Assembly: GCF_001457415.1 (NCBI RefSeq)
Contig: NZ_LN881724.1
Coordinates: 186,001 to 250,000 of the forward strand
Source of the DNA: Gorillibacterium timonense
GTDB taxonomy: Bacteria; Bacillota; Bacilli; Paenibacillales; NBRC-103111
Length of the DNA: 64,000 nt
Direction: 5' to 3'
Shown here: positions 15,936 to 24,167 of the stretch, one piece after another
Numbering within the stretch: the stretch's first letter is position 1
Layout: each line of letters starts with the position of its first letter
The notes under the pieces: generated by a model
What the model was told of the DNA's origin: nothing
The model's database searches: none
Seen by the model: the letters and a program-made list of their open reading frames with translations, nothing else
Made by a program: the position numbers and the translations under genes

Positions 15936-18088
15936 CGCTGCTTCAGCAGCTCCAGGATACTTATGCATCGGACACGGGAATTTGCCTCCTGGTCACGGAC
16001 GGAGAAGGACGGGGGTTAACGCGGCCCTCGGGAAAAGCGGAGTGGCTCCGTCCACTGGAAGACCGAAATGAAGCGGGCAGGCTGTCACCGGAGGCGATGG
16101 CCCTGACCGGCTCGTTTGAAGGCTTGAGTCGCCCGATCGAGTATGAGTTCCGTCCAGGCATCAAGCTCATGGCGATGCCGATACCGGGACGAGCTCCCCG
16201 CCGCTTCTACCTGTGGGCGGCGTTCTTCACCGATTCACGGGCCCGGCTCCTCCTGCAGAGCTATTATGAAGGCGAAGAGAGCGAGGGAGCGCTATACCGG
16301 GAGCTCAGGGATTCCGTACCGGAGCTGAACGGCGAGCGCAAACGCCAACTGTCTGCAAAGCTCGGCGCAATGGCCTCCATTACAGGTAGGCTCATGCAAA
16401 CCGACACGGAGCAAACGACCGGGAAGCGGCAGCTTGCTGCAATAAGAGAAATATCGGCGGGCTTGGACCGTCCGGAGAACCGGCTGAAGGATAGCCTGCA
16501 GCCGTTCTTTGCGCTCGGCGACGGGCTCGATTTCCTGGGGCTTGCATTCAAGCAGGATGAAACCCGCTTTCAGGTTGTCGAAGTGCTTGGCGAAGGCTTT
16601 AGCCTGTCCGGTTCAAGTTTTTCGCTTGGCGAAGGCTTTCTCGGGCAGACGGCGGCGACGCGCCAAGCCGGCAGGTGGGGCAATGTCTCCCGGGATCCGC
16701 GCATCCTCTTTTTTCGGCAAAACAACGTACAGGTAAAAGCCTTGTTCAGCTACCCGCTGGTCAGGGAGGGGGAAATCATCGGCATTCTGTTCGGGGGCAG
16801 CCGCAGCCTGACGGACATTCCCGACGCCATGTACGATTTCGGACAGACGCTGTGCTCGATTCTCAGCTCCCAGTTTGTTTTGCGCAGCCTCCGGGAGGAT
16901 CGCAACGCGCACTTTATGCGGCTGTCGATGCTGATGGAGATCAGCCGCACCGTGACGATGGTGCAGGACCTCAAGCGCGTGCTATTCATCTTGATTGACA
17001 TGAGCCTGAGCCTGGTTGAAGGACCGTTTGCGGCGGCTCTTCTAACGCGAACGGGCGGGAAGGCTCAGATGGTATCGCGCGGCTTGTCCCATTCGCAGGT
17101 GGAGGCTTCCATCCTGGAGCTATCGGAACGCTATGAGACCTTTGAGCCGGAGGATCCTTTTTACGGCAGAGCTGTACTTACGGAAATTCAAGGAGTCCCG
17201 GTTCTGGAATGCCCATTGGTCTACCGCTACGAGCTTCTCGGCGTTCTTCTGGTGGCTCTCCGCCATCGGGGGCATTTCGAGGAATACCGCGACTTCATGA
17301 TGGCTCTTTCGATCGCGGTCAGCGGCGCCATCCACCGGATTCGGGAGGATGAACGGCCGCGCGGCTATGATTCACCGGCGCTGCTGCATCTCGCCATGAA
17401 GCAGTGGGATGCGGATGCCTACGAGCGGACGCTCAAAGCCCGCGATCTGGCTGCGGAATTCGCACGCAGCCGCGGTTTGACGGAGCGGGAGGAACGGCTG
17501 ACCGGAGAGGCCTGCATGCTCTCGGGCTATGATCCCGAGCTCGTGAAGAATGAGGTGGAGCCGGAGCTTGCCGTCATACTGGACGAGCTCAGCGGCCTCA
17601 CCGCGGCGGATGGAGAGCTCGATCTTCCGGAGCCGCCTCAGCCGGAGCAAACTCAGCCACGCAAGGAAACGAGCCAGATCGCCGCTCTGGCGCTCGGGAG
17701 CGTGCAGGCCGAGCCGAAGCTTGGGACCGCCCGCATCCGGGCCGATCTGCTCGCGGCATTCACGGCCTTCCTCACCCGCAAGGAAACGGTCGATCTGGAG
17801 GTCACCTTGGGAGAGACAGCGGCTGCTCGGGATGATCTGGCGTTTCGCGGAGATCCGCTTCAAGCCATCCGGGATATGCATTCCCTGTCTTCCCGCGAAC
17901 AGGAGGTGCTCAGCCTCGTGGCGACCGGAGCAAGCAACCGGGATGTGGCGGAGACGTTATTTATCTCCGAGCATACCGTGAAGAATCACATGACGAATAT
18001 CTTTCATAAACTTGGAGTAAACGACCGCTCGCAGCTGATCGCGATGGTCTACCAGCTTGGGTATAACCATGCGTATGACCCCGAGTAA
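15920..18088 (+). CDS. PocR/GAF sensor regulator with LuxR helix-turn-helix
   Basis: A 722-residue one-component regulator. The N-terminal ~100 residues (LLQQLQDTYASDTGICLLVTDGEG) look like a PocR-type sensor domain. Two GAF-like domains follow at about 190-310 (ending SYPLVREGEIIGILFGG) and 325-475 (ECPLVYRYELLGVLLVAL). A helical region near 480-560 resembles a degenerate HD-type module. The C-terminal 65 residues are a clear LuxR DNA-binding domain: LSSREQEVLSLVATGASNRD, then ISEHTVKNHMTNIFHKLGV. It overlaps the upstream winged-helix gene by 16 bases and precedes the TIR-like gene by 139 bases on the same strand, so it may control it. The ligand is unknown. Confidence 0.85.
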   Translation: MDEYIALLQQLQDTYASDTGICLLVTDGEGRGLTRPSGKAEWLRPLEDRNEAGRLSPEAMALTGSFEGLSRPIEYEFRPGIKLMAMPIPGRAPRRFYLWAAFFTDSRARLLLQSYYEGEESEGALYRELRDSVPELNGERKRQLSAKLGAMASITGRLMQTDTEQTTGKRQLAAIREISAGLDRPENRLKDSLQPFFALGDGLDFLGLAFKQDETRFQVVEVLGEGFSLSGSSFSLGEGFLGQTAATRQAGRWGNVSRDPRILFFRQNNVQVKALFSYPLVREGEIIGILFGGSRSLTDIPDAMYDFGQTLCSILSSQFVLRSLREDRNAHFMRLSMLMEISRTVTMVQDLKRVLFILIDMSLSLVEGPFAAALLTRTGGKAQMVSRGLSHSQVEASILELSERYETFEPEDPFYGRAVLTEIQGVPVLECPLVYRYELLGVLLVALRHRGHFEEYRDFMMALSIAVSGAIHRIREDERPRGYDSPALLHLAMKQWDADAYERTLKARDLAAEFARSRGLTEREERLTGEACMLSGYDPELVKNEVEPELAVILDELSGLTAADGELDLPEPPQPEQTQPRKETSQIAALALGSVQAEPKLGTARIRADLLAAFTAFLTRKETVDLEVTLGETAAARDDLAFRGDPLQAIRDMHSLSSREQEVLSLVATGASNRDVAETLFISEHTVKNHMTNIFHKLGVNDRSQLIAMVYQLGYNHAYDPE

Positions 18089-18227
18089 TCTTTGCCTTTC
18101 TGAAAAAAAGCGAGCGGCTCATCGGTAATCAGCCCTTCCCTGATATGGAAAATGAAGGTATACTGAATCATAAGAAACTGATCGGAGCATTGAAGCCGAC
18201 CGCCGAAAAGAGCGTGACACTCTGCCC

Positions 18228-19250
18228 ATGACTGCCACGGAACGGAAACCGAATGTCTTTCTCGGGTGTTCCCGGGAAGCAATTGACTACGCTCGTGCCG
18301 CCGTCTCCCATCTGGAGCGGGTGGCACAGGTAAATCCCTGGTACGCCGGCACTTTCGGATCGAACGATTATACCATGGAGGCACTGGAGCGGGAGCTTGA
18401 CACGAATGACTTCGGCGTGTTCGTCTTTGCCGCCGAAGATCTGGCCTTGATCCGGGAGAAGCCGGTCTTCATCACTCGCGATAACACGTTGTTTGAGATG
18501 GGGCTGTTCTGGGGAAGGTTGAGGAGAGGGCGAGTTTTCTGCCTGGTCCCACGCGACCTCCCCGAAGCCAGTCCTTTCATACCCGGCAAGCCTGCCGCCG
18601 AATTCCATCTTCCCTCCGATCTGGATGGGCTGACGCTTCTGCGTTATGGAAGCAGGAGCGACGGGCGTTATTCCGCCGCGATGGACGTCCCGTGCGGAGA
18701 GATCGCAGCGGTCATCCGCCGCGAGAAAGCCTTTTCCGATCCCGCTTATCTGCTTAGGGAGAAGGCTGAGCTGCTGGAACGCAAGCAGAGCATTCTTCGG
18801 TTTTTTTGGAGTTATATCAAGAATGTCTCCGAGCCCGACCCAACGGAACGTTATTCGGCTTATGCCGAAGCAATCCGCAACTCCATTCTCCCACCGCCGG
18901 GATTCCGCACGACGGGAGCTGCCATCTGGAGAGCCTCCGACGGGAGCATTCGCCAGGTTGGAGGCAACGTGGGGCGAGGGCGCAGTTTTCCGTTGGATGG
19001 GGCAGGCGAAGGAACGAGTGAGCAGATTTATGTGCTGGAGGCTCTGAACAGCAAGGTCTGGTCGTTTTTTAACCGGCGAGAGATTGAGGAAGTGTATATC
19101 CTGTGCTATCCTTTAGGAAAAGAACATGTGCTTTCCGTGCATATATCCGGAGATGAAACTCTCCACGACGACCGGCTTGAAGAGATTGTCGCAGCAAACG
19201 ACGAGCTCTTGAATACGATCCGCAATCTGATCGGAGGGGATTCGAGATGA
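18228..19250 (+). CDS. TIR-like (CAP12/Pycsar-type) protein with GAF-like C-terminal domain
   Basis: A 340-residue protein of two parts. Residues ~8-115 resemble the TIR-like nucleotide-binding family PF10137: KPNVFLGCSREAIDYARA at the start, YTMEALERELDTNDFGVFVFAAED in the middle, and RDNTLFEMGLFWGRLRRGRVF, where the Glu of NTLFEMG aligns with the catalytic Glu of TIR NAD hydrolases. Residues ~185-335 look like a GAF-type sensor (FRTTGAAIWRASDGSI ... VYILCYPLGKEHVLSVHIS). Related domains in Pycsar and other defence systems degrade NAD when activated by a nucleotide signal; here no cyclase is adjacent. The gene overlaps a 71-residue ORF by 4 bases (ATGA). A role in defence or stress signalling is inference. 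Confidence 0.75.
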   Translation: MTATERKPNVFLGCSREAIDYARAAVSHLERVAQVNPWYAGTFGSNDYTMEALERELDTNDFGVFVFAAEDLALIREKPVFITRDNTLFEMGLFWGRLRRGRVFCLVPRDLPEASPFIPGKPAAEFHLPSDLDGLTLLRYGSRSDGRYSAAMDVPCGEIAAVIRREKAFSDPAYLLREKAELLERKQSILRFFWSYIKNVSEPDPTERYSAYAEAIRNSILPPPGFRTTGAAIWRASDGSIRQVGGNVGRGRSFPLDGAGEGTSEQIYVLEALNSKVWSFFNRREIEEVYILCYPLGKEHVLSVHISGDETLHDDRLEEIVAANDELLNTIRNLIGGDSR

Positions 19251-19462
19251 TCAAACGTTCAACAAGGCGTGCGTCGGAATCCGCCGGATCCGCAGATCGC
19301 CGAAAAGGCAAGGAGGCAGTCCCTTCCTATAGGCCCTCCCCATGGGGGAACCCGGAAGGTCCCGCTCATGTCTATATCGGCCCTTCTCTGGAAGGCGACG
19401 ATAAAGAGTATGTGAAGGTCGTGAGCGGAAGGGTAACTGACCGCAAGCCCTCATTCGCTTAA
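19247..19462 (+). CDS. Small basic protein overlapping the TIR-like gene
   Basis: A 71-residue protein of unrecognised family. The N-terminal third is strongly basic (IKRSTRRASESAGSADRRKGKE), the rest has GNPEGPAHVYIGPSLEGDDKEYVKVVSG. Its ATG overlaps the stop of the TIR-like gene (ATGA) and GGAGGGGATTCGAG stands before it, so it is very likely translated. A perfect terminator follows 20 bases downstream, making it the last gene of the unit. It could be a partner or regulator of the TIR-like protein. Confidence 0.65.
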   Translation: MIKRSTRRASESAGSADRRKGKEAVPSYRPSPWGNPEGPAHVYIGPSLEGDDKEYVKVVSGRVTDRKPSFA

Positions 19463-19481
19463 TCGCCTATTTTCGCGTAAG

Positions 19482-19505
19482 AAACCGCCCTAGGGCGGTT
19501 TTTTC
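19482..19505 (+). terminator. Rho-independent terminator after the TIR-like unit
   Basis: AACCGCCC-TA-GGGCGGTT followed by TTTT. Confidence 0.85.
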
Positions 19506-19806
19506 TGTTAGGAGAGGTCGTCCGGGTATCGGATGCGGAAAGAATGAGGCTCTCCGGCTATAGGGATGCTTTCCCGGCGAGCTGTCGGCAAACGAGGTTT
19601 TATAGGCGCTTCGAAGAAGCCATTGCGAAACATAGAGGATCCTGTCGAATAAGGGAGTAGGAAGAAAGTGTGATTCTTCGCACTTGCATAAAAAAGGGAA
19701 AATAAGAAGCTTCGGTGATCGATTTTTTGTCCAAATAATAAGAAAATACTCCGTATAAGGGATCGCTCGCCATGAGGGGCGGGAGGATACGGAAGGGTGG
19801 ATTCAA
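19505..19806 (+). other. Intergenic region before the HD-type gene
   Basis: About 300 bases. The last 140 are AT-rich and probably carry the promoter of the downstream gene; GGAAGGGTGG before 19807 is its ribosome site. Nothing else was recognised. Confidence 0.3.
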
Positions 19807-20475
19807 ATGATAAATCGCACAAGAATGAATCCGAGCGAGCACCATGATCTGGCCTGGAGCTTTTGCTTGGAGAACGGGGAAACTTCTTTTTTGTTGAAGC
19901 GGCTGAAGGCCCATGACAAATTTCTATATGAGCATTCGCTTCGCGCCGCTTATTTCAGTCTTCTGCTGGCCCAAGGTCTCGGGCTCTCGGCGCGGGAACA
20001 GGAGATCGTATACCGCTCCGCCTTGCTAATGGACTTCGGGAAGCTGCAAATCGTTCCCTCCAACAAGAGAAAGGGACAATCTGAACCGGATGGACATTCC
20101 GTGCTGGATCACCCGAGACTGACGGTTCAGGCTATATCCGCCATGGCCAAAGCCGGTCTTGTGGATCGAGATGCGATTCTCGCCCATCACGAGAATCTGG
20201 ACGGTACCGGGTATCCCTATGGGCTCATGTGGGAGGACATCTCCCTTCACGCCCGGATCCTCCGCGTTGCTGACAGCTTCGCCTCTCTGACCGCACATGA
20301 TGCGCGCAGCCGTTCATTGACTGGTATTGACAACGCTCTGGGAGAATTATATCGCTGGAGCGACATCCACTATGATGCAGACCTTGTGGAACTGCTCTGT
20401 CATTATTACGGGAACGACTTTGGCAGGAAAGAGGATTCGGTCAAAACCCGCGTCATTAAGCTCATCAACCATTAA
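19807..20475 (+). CDS. HD-GYP-like protein with altered HD motif
   Basis: A 222-residue cytoplasmic protein of the HD-GYP type, a family that hydrolyses cyclic-di-GMP. The GYP part is intact: AILAHHENLDGTGYPYGL, with LHARILRVADSFASLTAHD downstream, and the first histidine helix reads HDKFLYEHSLRAA. The HD signature, normally HDIGK, is here MDFGK, so one metal-binding His is missing. The protein may be inactive as a phosphodiesterase and act as a sensor, or use a reduced metal site. The ATG follows GGAAGGGTGGATTCAA. It is a single gene between two terminators. Confidence 0.82.
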   Translation: MINRTRMNPSEHHDLAWSFCLENGETSFLLKRLKAHDKFLYEHSLRAAYFSLLLAQGLGLSAREQEIVYRSALLMDFGKLQIVPSNKRKGQSEPDGHSVLDHPRLTVQAISAMAKAGLVDRDAILAHHENLDGTGYPYGLMWEDISLHARILRVADSFASLTAHDARSRSLTGIDNALGELYRWSDIHYDADLVELLCHYYGNDFGRKEDSVKTRVIKLINH

Positions 20476-20544
20476 CCGGGTATCCGAACTCCTCCCGCTC
20501 CTTTCTACCTTTTTCAGGAAACCTGTGATAGGATTAAAGAACCG

Positions 20545-20581
20545 AATAACCCCGCACCTGTCGAGGTGGGGGGTATTTTAG
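20545..20581 (+). terminator. Rho-independent terminator after the HD-type gene
   Basis: A stem of ACCCCGCACCT against AGGTGGGGGGT with a TCGA-type loop, followed by ATTTTA. Confidence 0.75.
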
Positions 20582-20606
20582 TTTGAGGTGAAGGCGGGTT
20601 AAACGG

Positions 20607-21419
20607 ATGAGTCACCCGGACAAGATGATCGGCCAAGGCCGGACGGCAAATGTCTTCGATTGGGAAGAGGGCAAGGTAATCAAGCTTTTTCACGAAGGCT
20701 TCAACAAAGATTGGATAGAACGGGAATACCGGATGGCCAAAAACGTTCATGAGGTTGGAGTTTCATCCCCGGAAGTCTACGAGCTTGTAGAGACGGAAGA
20801 GGGAGTAGGCATCGTCTTTGCCAAGGTTTCGGGGGAGAGCATGTTCGATCTCATGCAGAAAGCTCCATGGAAGCTGAAGCAATCGGCTCGAACGCTGGCG
20901 CGGCTGCACGCCCAGATGCACGCTTCGCATACGGAACATCTTCCGCTGCAAAAGGAGGATCTTCCCGAACGAATCCGGCACGGCGCCGAATTCCTTGGGG
21001 AGCATGCCGAGAGCATCATCCGTTACCTGGACAAGCTACCGCAAGGGGATTCGGTCTGCCATGGCGACTTTCATCCCGGCAATCTGATGGAGGATCACGG
21101 GAATTGGATGGTTCTCGACTGGACGAATGCGGAATCGGGGAATCCGGCGGGGGACGTCGCTCGAACTTTGATCATGCTGCGTTCTCCTTACATGCCTCCG
21201 GGAACGAATTGGCTGACCGGAAAGCTCTCGAAAGCGTTCAAGAGCCGATTGGAAAGCGTCTATTTGAACGAGTATCTGAGAATAAGCGGAATGCCTCTTG
21301 CCGATATCGAGGCATGGATGCTGCCGGTAGCTGCGGCCAGGCTGAGAGAGCAGGTGCCGGGAGAGCGCGAATGGCTGCTCGGTTTGATCCGCGAGCGTGT
21401 CGACAGCTCGTTAAGCTGA
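20607..21419 (+). CDS. Aminoglycoside-phosphotransferase-like kinase
   Basis: A 270-residue protein-kinase-fold enzyme. GQGRTANVFDWEEGKVIKLF is the glycine-rich loop and ATP lysine, the catalytic loop is VCHGDFHPGNLM (Brenner-type HGDxHPxN), and the metal-binding segment is MVLDWTNAESGNPAGDVA. The family phosphorylates small molecules such as aminoglycosides, choline or fructosamines; the substrate is not evident and resistance should not be assumed. The start is ATG at 20607, about 15 bases after GAGGTGAAGGCGGG. The ecsA gene starts about 70 bases downstream. Confidence 0.85.
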   Translation: MSHPDKMIGQGRTANVFDWEEGKVIKLFHEGFNKDWIEREYRMAKNVHEVGVSSPEVYELVETEEGVGIVFAKVSGESMFDLMQKAPWKLKQSARTLARLHAQMHASHTEHLPLQKEDLPERIRHGAEFLGEHAESIIRYLDKLPQGDSVCHGDFHPGNLMEDHGNWMVLDWTNAESGNPAGDVARTLIMLRSPYMPPGTNWLTGKLSKAFKSRLESVYLNEYLRISGMPLADIEAWMLPVAAARLREQVPGEREWLLGLIRERVDSSLS

Positions 21420-21491
21420 AACGGATAAGCGGCCCAGACGTACGTACATAGCGGGACAGCAATACCAAGAGAACATCGGGGGCATGCGGAA

Positions 21492-22199
21492 ATGGCGGTT
21501 GTGAAAGCAAGCATTGAATCGGCGGGGTATAAGGGCAGGGCCGATGTGATCCATGACATTCATTTTGAAGTCGAGCCGGGCGAGCTCGTGGGGTTGATCG
21601 GGCCGAACGGAGCGGGCAAGAGCACGACAATCAAGGCTCTGCTCGGACTTCTGCCCGAAGTGAAGGGGGACATCTCATTCGGAGAAGGGGCGGCGCATTA
21701 TGCCTACATACCGGAACACCCCGTCCTCTATGAGAATCTGACCCTGTGGGAGCATCTGGAGCTGGCGGCAAGCGCGATGGGGCTGTCCGATGAGGATTTC
21801 CGCGAACGGGCGGAGGAGCTGCTCGTCCGATATCGCCTGACGGAGGTCCGGCATCATCTGACTTCGAGCTTCTCCAAGGGCATGCAACAGAAGATCATGC
21901 TCGTCCTTGGCTTTCTCCACCGGGCTGAGCTCTATATCGTCGATGAGCCGTTCATCGGCCTTGATCCCAAGGCGATCCGCGACTTTTTGGCGATGCTGGA
22001 CCGGGAAAGGGAGCGCGGCGCGGGCGTCCTGATGAGCACGCACGTCCTCGATACGGCGGAGAAGATCTGCAGTTCCTTCCTGCTTGTGTCCGAGGGCGGC
22101 ATTGTAGCCTCGGGAACGCTGGAGGATATCCGCCAGGCATGTGGGATTCCGGGAGCTTCTCTTTTTGAATGCTTCACCGCGCTGACGGAAGGAGAGTGA
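21492..22199 (+). CDS. ecsA: ABC transporter ATP-binding protein EcsA
   Basis: A 235-residue ATPase with Walker A GPNGAGKSTTIKALLGL, signature FSKGMQQKIMLVLGF, and Walker B LYIVDEPFIGLDPKA. The EIPE-like Q-loop segment AYIPEHPVLYENLTLWEHLE is characteristic of EcsA. Together with the EcsB permease encoded next it affects protein secretion, regulated intramembrane proteolysis and competence in Bacillus. The gene ends just before the ecsB start; hit follows ecsB, a variation on the Bacillus order in which hit is upstream. Confidence 0.9.
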   Translation: MAVVKASIESAGYKGRADVIHDIHFEVEPGELVGLIGPNGAGKSTTIKALLGLLPEVKGDISFGEGAAHYAYIPEHPVLYENLTLWEHLELAASAMGLSDEDFRERAEELLVRYRLTEVRHHLTSSFSKGMQQKIMLVLGFLHRAELYIVDEPFIGLDPKAIRDFLAMLDRERERGAGVLMSTHVLDTAEKICSSFLLVSEGGIVASGTLEDIRQACGIPGASLFECFTALTEGE

Positions 22200-22204
22200 G
22201 CGGG

Positions 22205-23473
22205 ATGAGGGAGGCTGGAGATTATTTTCGCGGAAGGCTCCGTGCCAATTGGGCTTTTCAATGGAGAGTATTCCGGCTCATCGTCGATTGGACGATTGCC
22301 GTCTACGTCATCCTGCCGGTTGCGGGGGTTGTCGGGTACAACTATGTAAAATGGTGGATCGAGCCGCCCGATTGGTTCTTTTACGTGAGCTTTGATCTTG
22401 TTCGGGCGGCTTTGTTCCTCTTCATCCTGCAGGGAACCGTGCGGTACTTTCTGGAGGAGGCGGATCAGCTTCACTTTTTGCAGGGGGAGCGCTGGGCGGA
22501 TCGCTTCCGCCGATCCGGTTCCATCTATTCGGCTGTTGCATGCGCGGTTTCCGTCGGGGCGGTGGCTATTCTCCTCACGCCGGTTCTGCTTCTGAACCAT
22601 CGCCTGACGCTCGCCGGATTTCTTCTCCTGTTCGTCTATATTTGGCTGTATAAACTGGCTGTTCAACTGATCCTGCAATTTGCGGATATCCGGCTCGCTG
22701 GATGGAGGCTGTATGGAGCAAAGACGCTGCTGGTCGCCACCTTAGGCGCCGGATTCGCCGTCACCACCCGCTTGTTTCGGGAAGGCTGGTGGATGGGGGC
22801 GTTATGCTGCGTGATCGCGGCTGTCCTTGTCGGCTGTCTGTTCCGTTTGCGACTCCAGGCGAAAGCCGCGTTCCTCCAGGATGTCAGACGCGACAGCAAG
22901 GAGAAGTATAAGTTCGTCGCCTTTATCCTGCGTGACCAAGTGGTGAAAAAACCGGCCTATCCGCGCCGCAAGCCGATACTTTTTCGAAAATCCGGGCGGA
23001 TTTTTCGGAAGAGAACCGCTGCGAATGTACTGGCCGAATCCGGACTGAAGAGCCTGTTTCGGAATGGACAACAGGTCAAGTCCTACCTGATGCTTACCGG
23101 CATCTTCGCTTTCGGGAGTCTTTTGACCCGGATTGGAGCCCAGGATCAGGCCTTATTCACCATCATATGGTTGATCTCCGGCTTCATTCTTTCGTACTAT
23201 GTTCGGCTGCAATGGGGGGAATTCCAGAAGAATGCGTTCCTTGGCCTCTTTTCCTGGACGTTCGGCTCTTGGTACAATGCTCTTCGAACCTATGTGTTTA
23301 CGGCCATGCTGCCCGGTTTTCTCGTGATCGGAGCGGCGATTTGGCTGCCTGTCCTTTCCGTCGGAAAAGCGGTTTTGCTGCTGCCTGTCGCTGTTGGAGT
23401 GGCCTATGTCATCTCAACCGTCTACAGCTCGGTAGCGGCGATGAGAATGGACAGGCAGGCGGCAAATCGCTAA
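22205..23473 (+). CDS. ecsB: ABC transporter permease EcsB
   Basis: A 422-residue integral membrane protein of the EcsB family, starting MREAGDYFRGRLRANWAFQWRVF with an amphipathic N-terminus. Hydrophobic helices lie near residues 30-55, 60-80, 105-150, 165-200, and several in the last 150 residues. The middle cytoplasmic stretch EKYKFVAFILRDQVVKKPAYPRRKP is rich in Lys/Arg. The ATG follows GGAGAGTGAGCGGG and lies 5 bases beyond the ecsA stop, so the two are co-translated. It forms the membrane channel of the Ecs transporter. Confidence 0.9.
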   Translation: MREAGDYFRGRLRANWAFQWRVFRLIVDWTIAVYVILPVAGVVGYNYVKWWIEPPDWFFYVSFDLVRAALFLFILQGTVRYFLEEADQLHFLQGERWADRFRRSGSIYSAVACAVSVGAVAILLTPVLLLNHRLTLAGFLLLFVYIWLYKLAVQLILQFADIRLAGWRLYGAKTLLVATLGAGFAVTTRLFREGWWMGALCCVIAAVLVGCLFRLRLQAKAAFLQDVRRDSKEKYKFVAFILRDQVVKKPAYPRRKPILFRKSGRIFRKRTAANVLAESGLKSLFRNGQQVKSYLMLTGIFAFGSLLTRIGAQDQALFTIIWLISGFILSYYVRLQWGEFQKNAFLGLFSWTFGSWYNALRTYVFTAMLPGFLVIGAAIWLPVLSVGKAVLLLPVAVGVAYVISTVYSSVAAMRMDRQAANR

Positions 23474-23535
23474 GATAAGAAGACGGTATGACCAACAGAG
23501 AAGCAAGACATGCGGCAAGGAGGGGCTAGAAAGAC

Positions 23536-23961
23536 ATGCAACGCGAGTGTGTGTTTTGCAGCCGTGATGAGCGGTTGGACCATTTGATGATCGAGATTTG
23601 CGAGCTCAGCGTCTCGACCTTGTATCTGTACAAAGAGCAATCCTATTTCGGACGCTGTGTGGTTGCGCTGAACGACCATCAGCGGGAGCTGTTCCATCTC
23701 CCGGAAGAGACGCGGGCGAAGCTGATGGAGGATATCGTCCGGGTGGCGGCGGCGATCGAAAAGGCATTTTTGCCGGATAAGATCAACTATGCCATGTACG
23801 GGGACACGATGCCCCACATTCACTTCCATGTGGTGCCCAAATACAAAGACGGAGAGAACTGGGGCAACGCCTTCGACTTCAACCCGAATCGGACTTATTT
23901 CCAAGATGAGCAGTACCAGGCCATGATCGAGAAGCTGATCAAGTACCTGGAGCTGCCCTGA
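23536..23961 (+). CDS. hit: HIT-family nucleotide hydrolase
   Basis: A 141-residue histidine-triad protein; the motif is PHIHFHVVPK, with the last His providing the catalytic nucleophile for hydrolysing nucleoside phosphoramidates or dinucleotides. CVFC near the N-terminus may bind zinc with a later His. YGDTMPH immediately precedes the triad. The ATG is preceded by AAGGAGGGGC with 8-base spacing. It follows ecsB by 62 bases; hit is also next to ecs genes in Bacillus. Confidence 0.92.
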   Translation: MQRECVFCSRDERLDHLMIEICELSVSTLYLYKEQSYFGRCVVALNDHQRELFHLPEETRAKLMEDIVRVAAAIEKAFLPDKINYAMYGDTMPHIHFHVVPKYKDGENWGNAFDFNPNRTYFQDEQYQAMIEKLIKYLELP

Positions 23962-23984
23962 AATCAAATAGCGGCATCCATAAA

Positions 23985-24014
23985 GAGAGACTCCCTTTTG
24001 GGGAGTCTTCTTTC
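23985..24014 (+). terminator. Hairpin terminator after hit
   Basis: AGACTCCC-TTTT-GGGGAGTCT followed by TCTTTCC. The T-run is interrupted. Confidence 0.7.
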
Positions 24015-24167
24015 CTATCGGTCAGCTTGTCTCGTCGAAGTGCGGGCCTATGGACATGTGCGTGAGCATGATCTGCATGCGGGCTGGAGACTCTAAAGGA
24101 ACAAGCATGCGGTTATGTTCTTCGCTCACGACCGTGTGCTTCGGCGTAATAAAGGAGGAACTCGCTC

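Noticed and set aside
15920..18088. Response regulator of a two-component system
   Set aside because: There is no receiver domain; the N-terminus is PocR/GAF-like, so it is a one-component regulator.
20607..21419. Aminoglycoside resistance gene
   Set aside because: Only the general kinase fold motifs are present; the family includes many housekeeping enzymes and the context gives no resistance signal.
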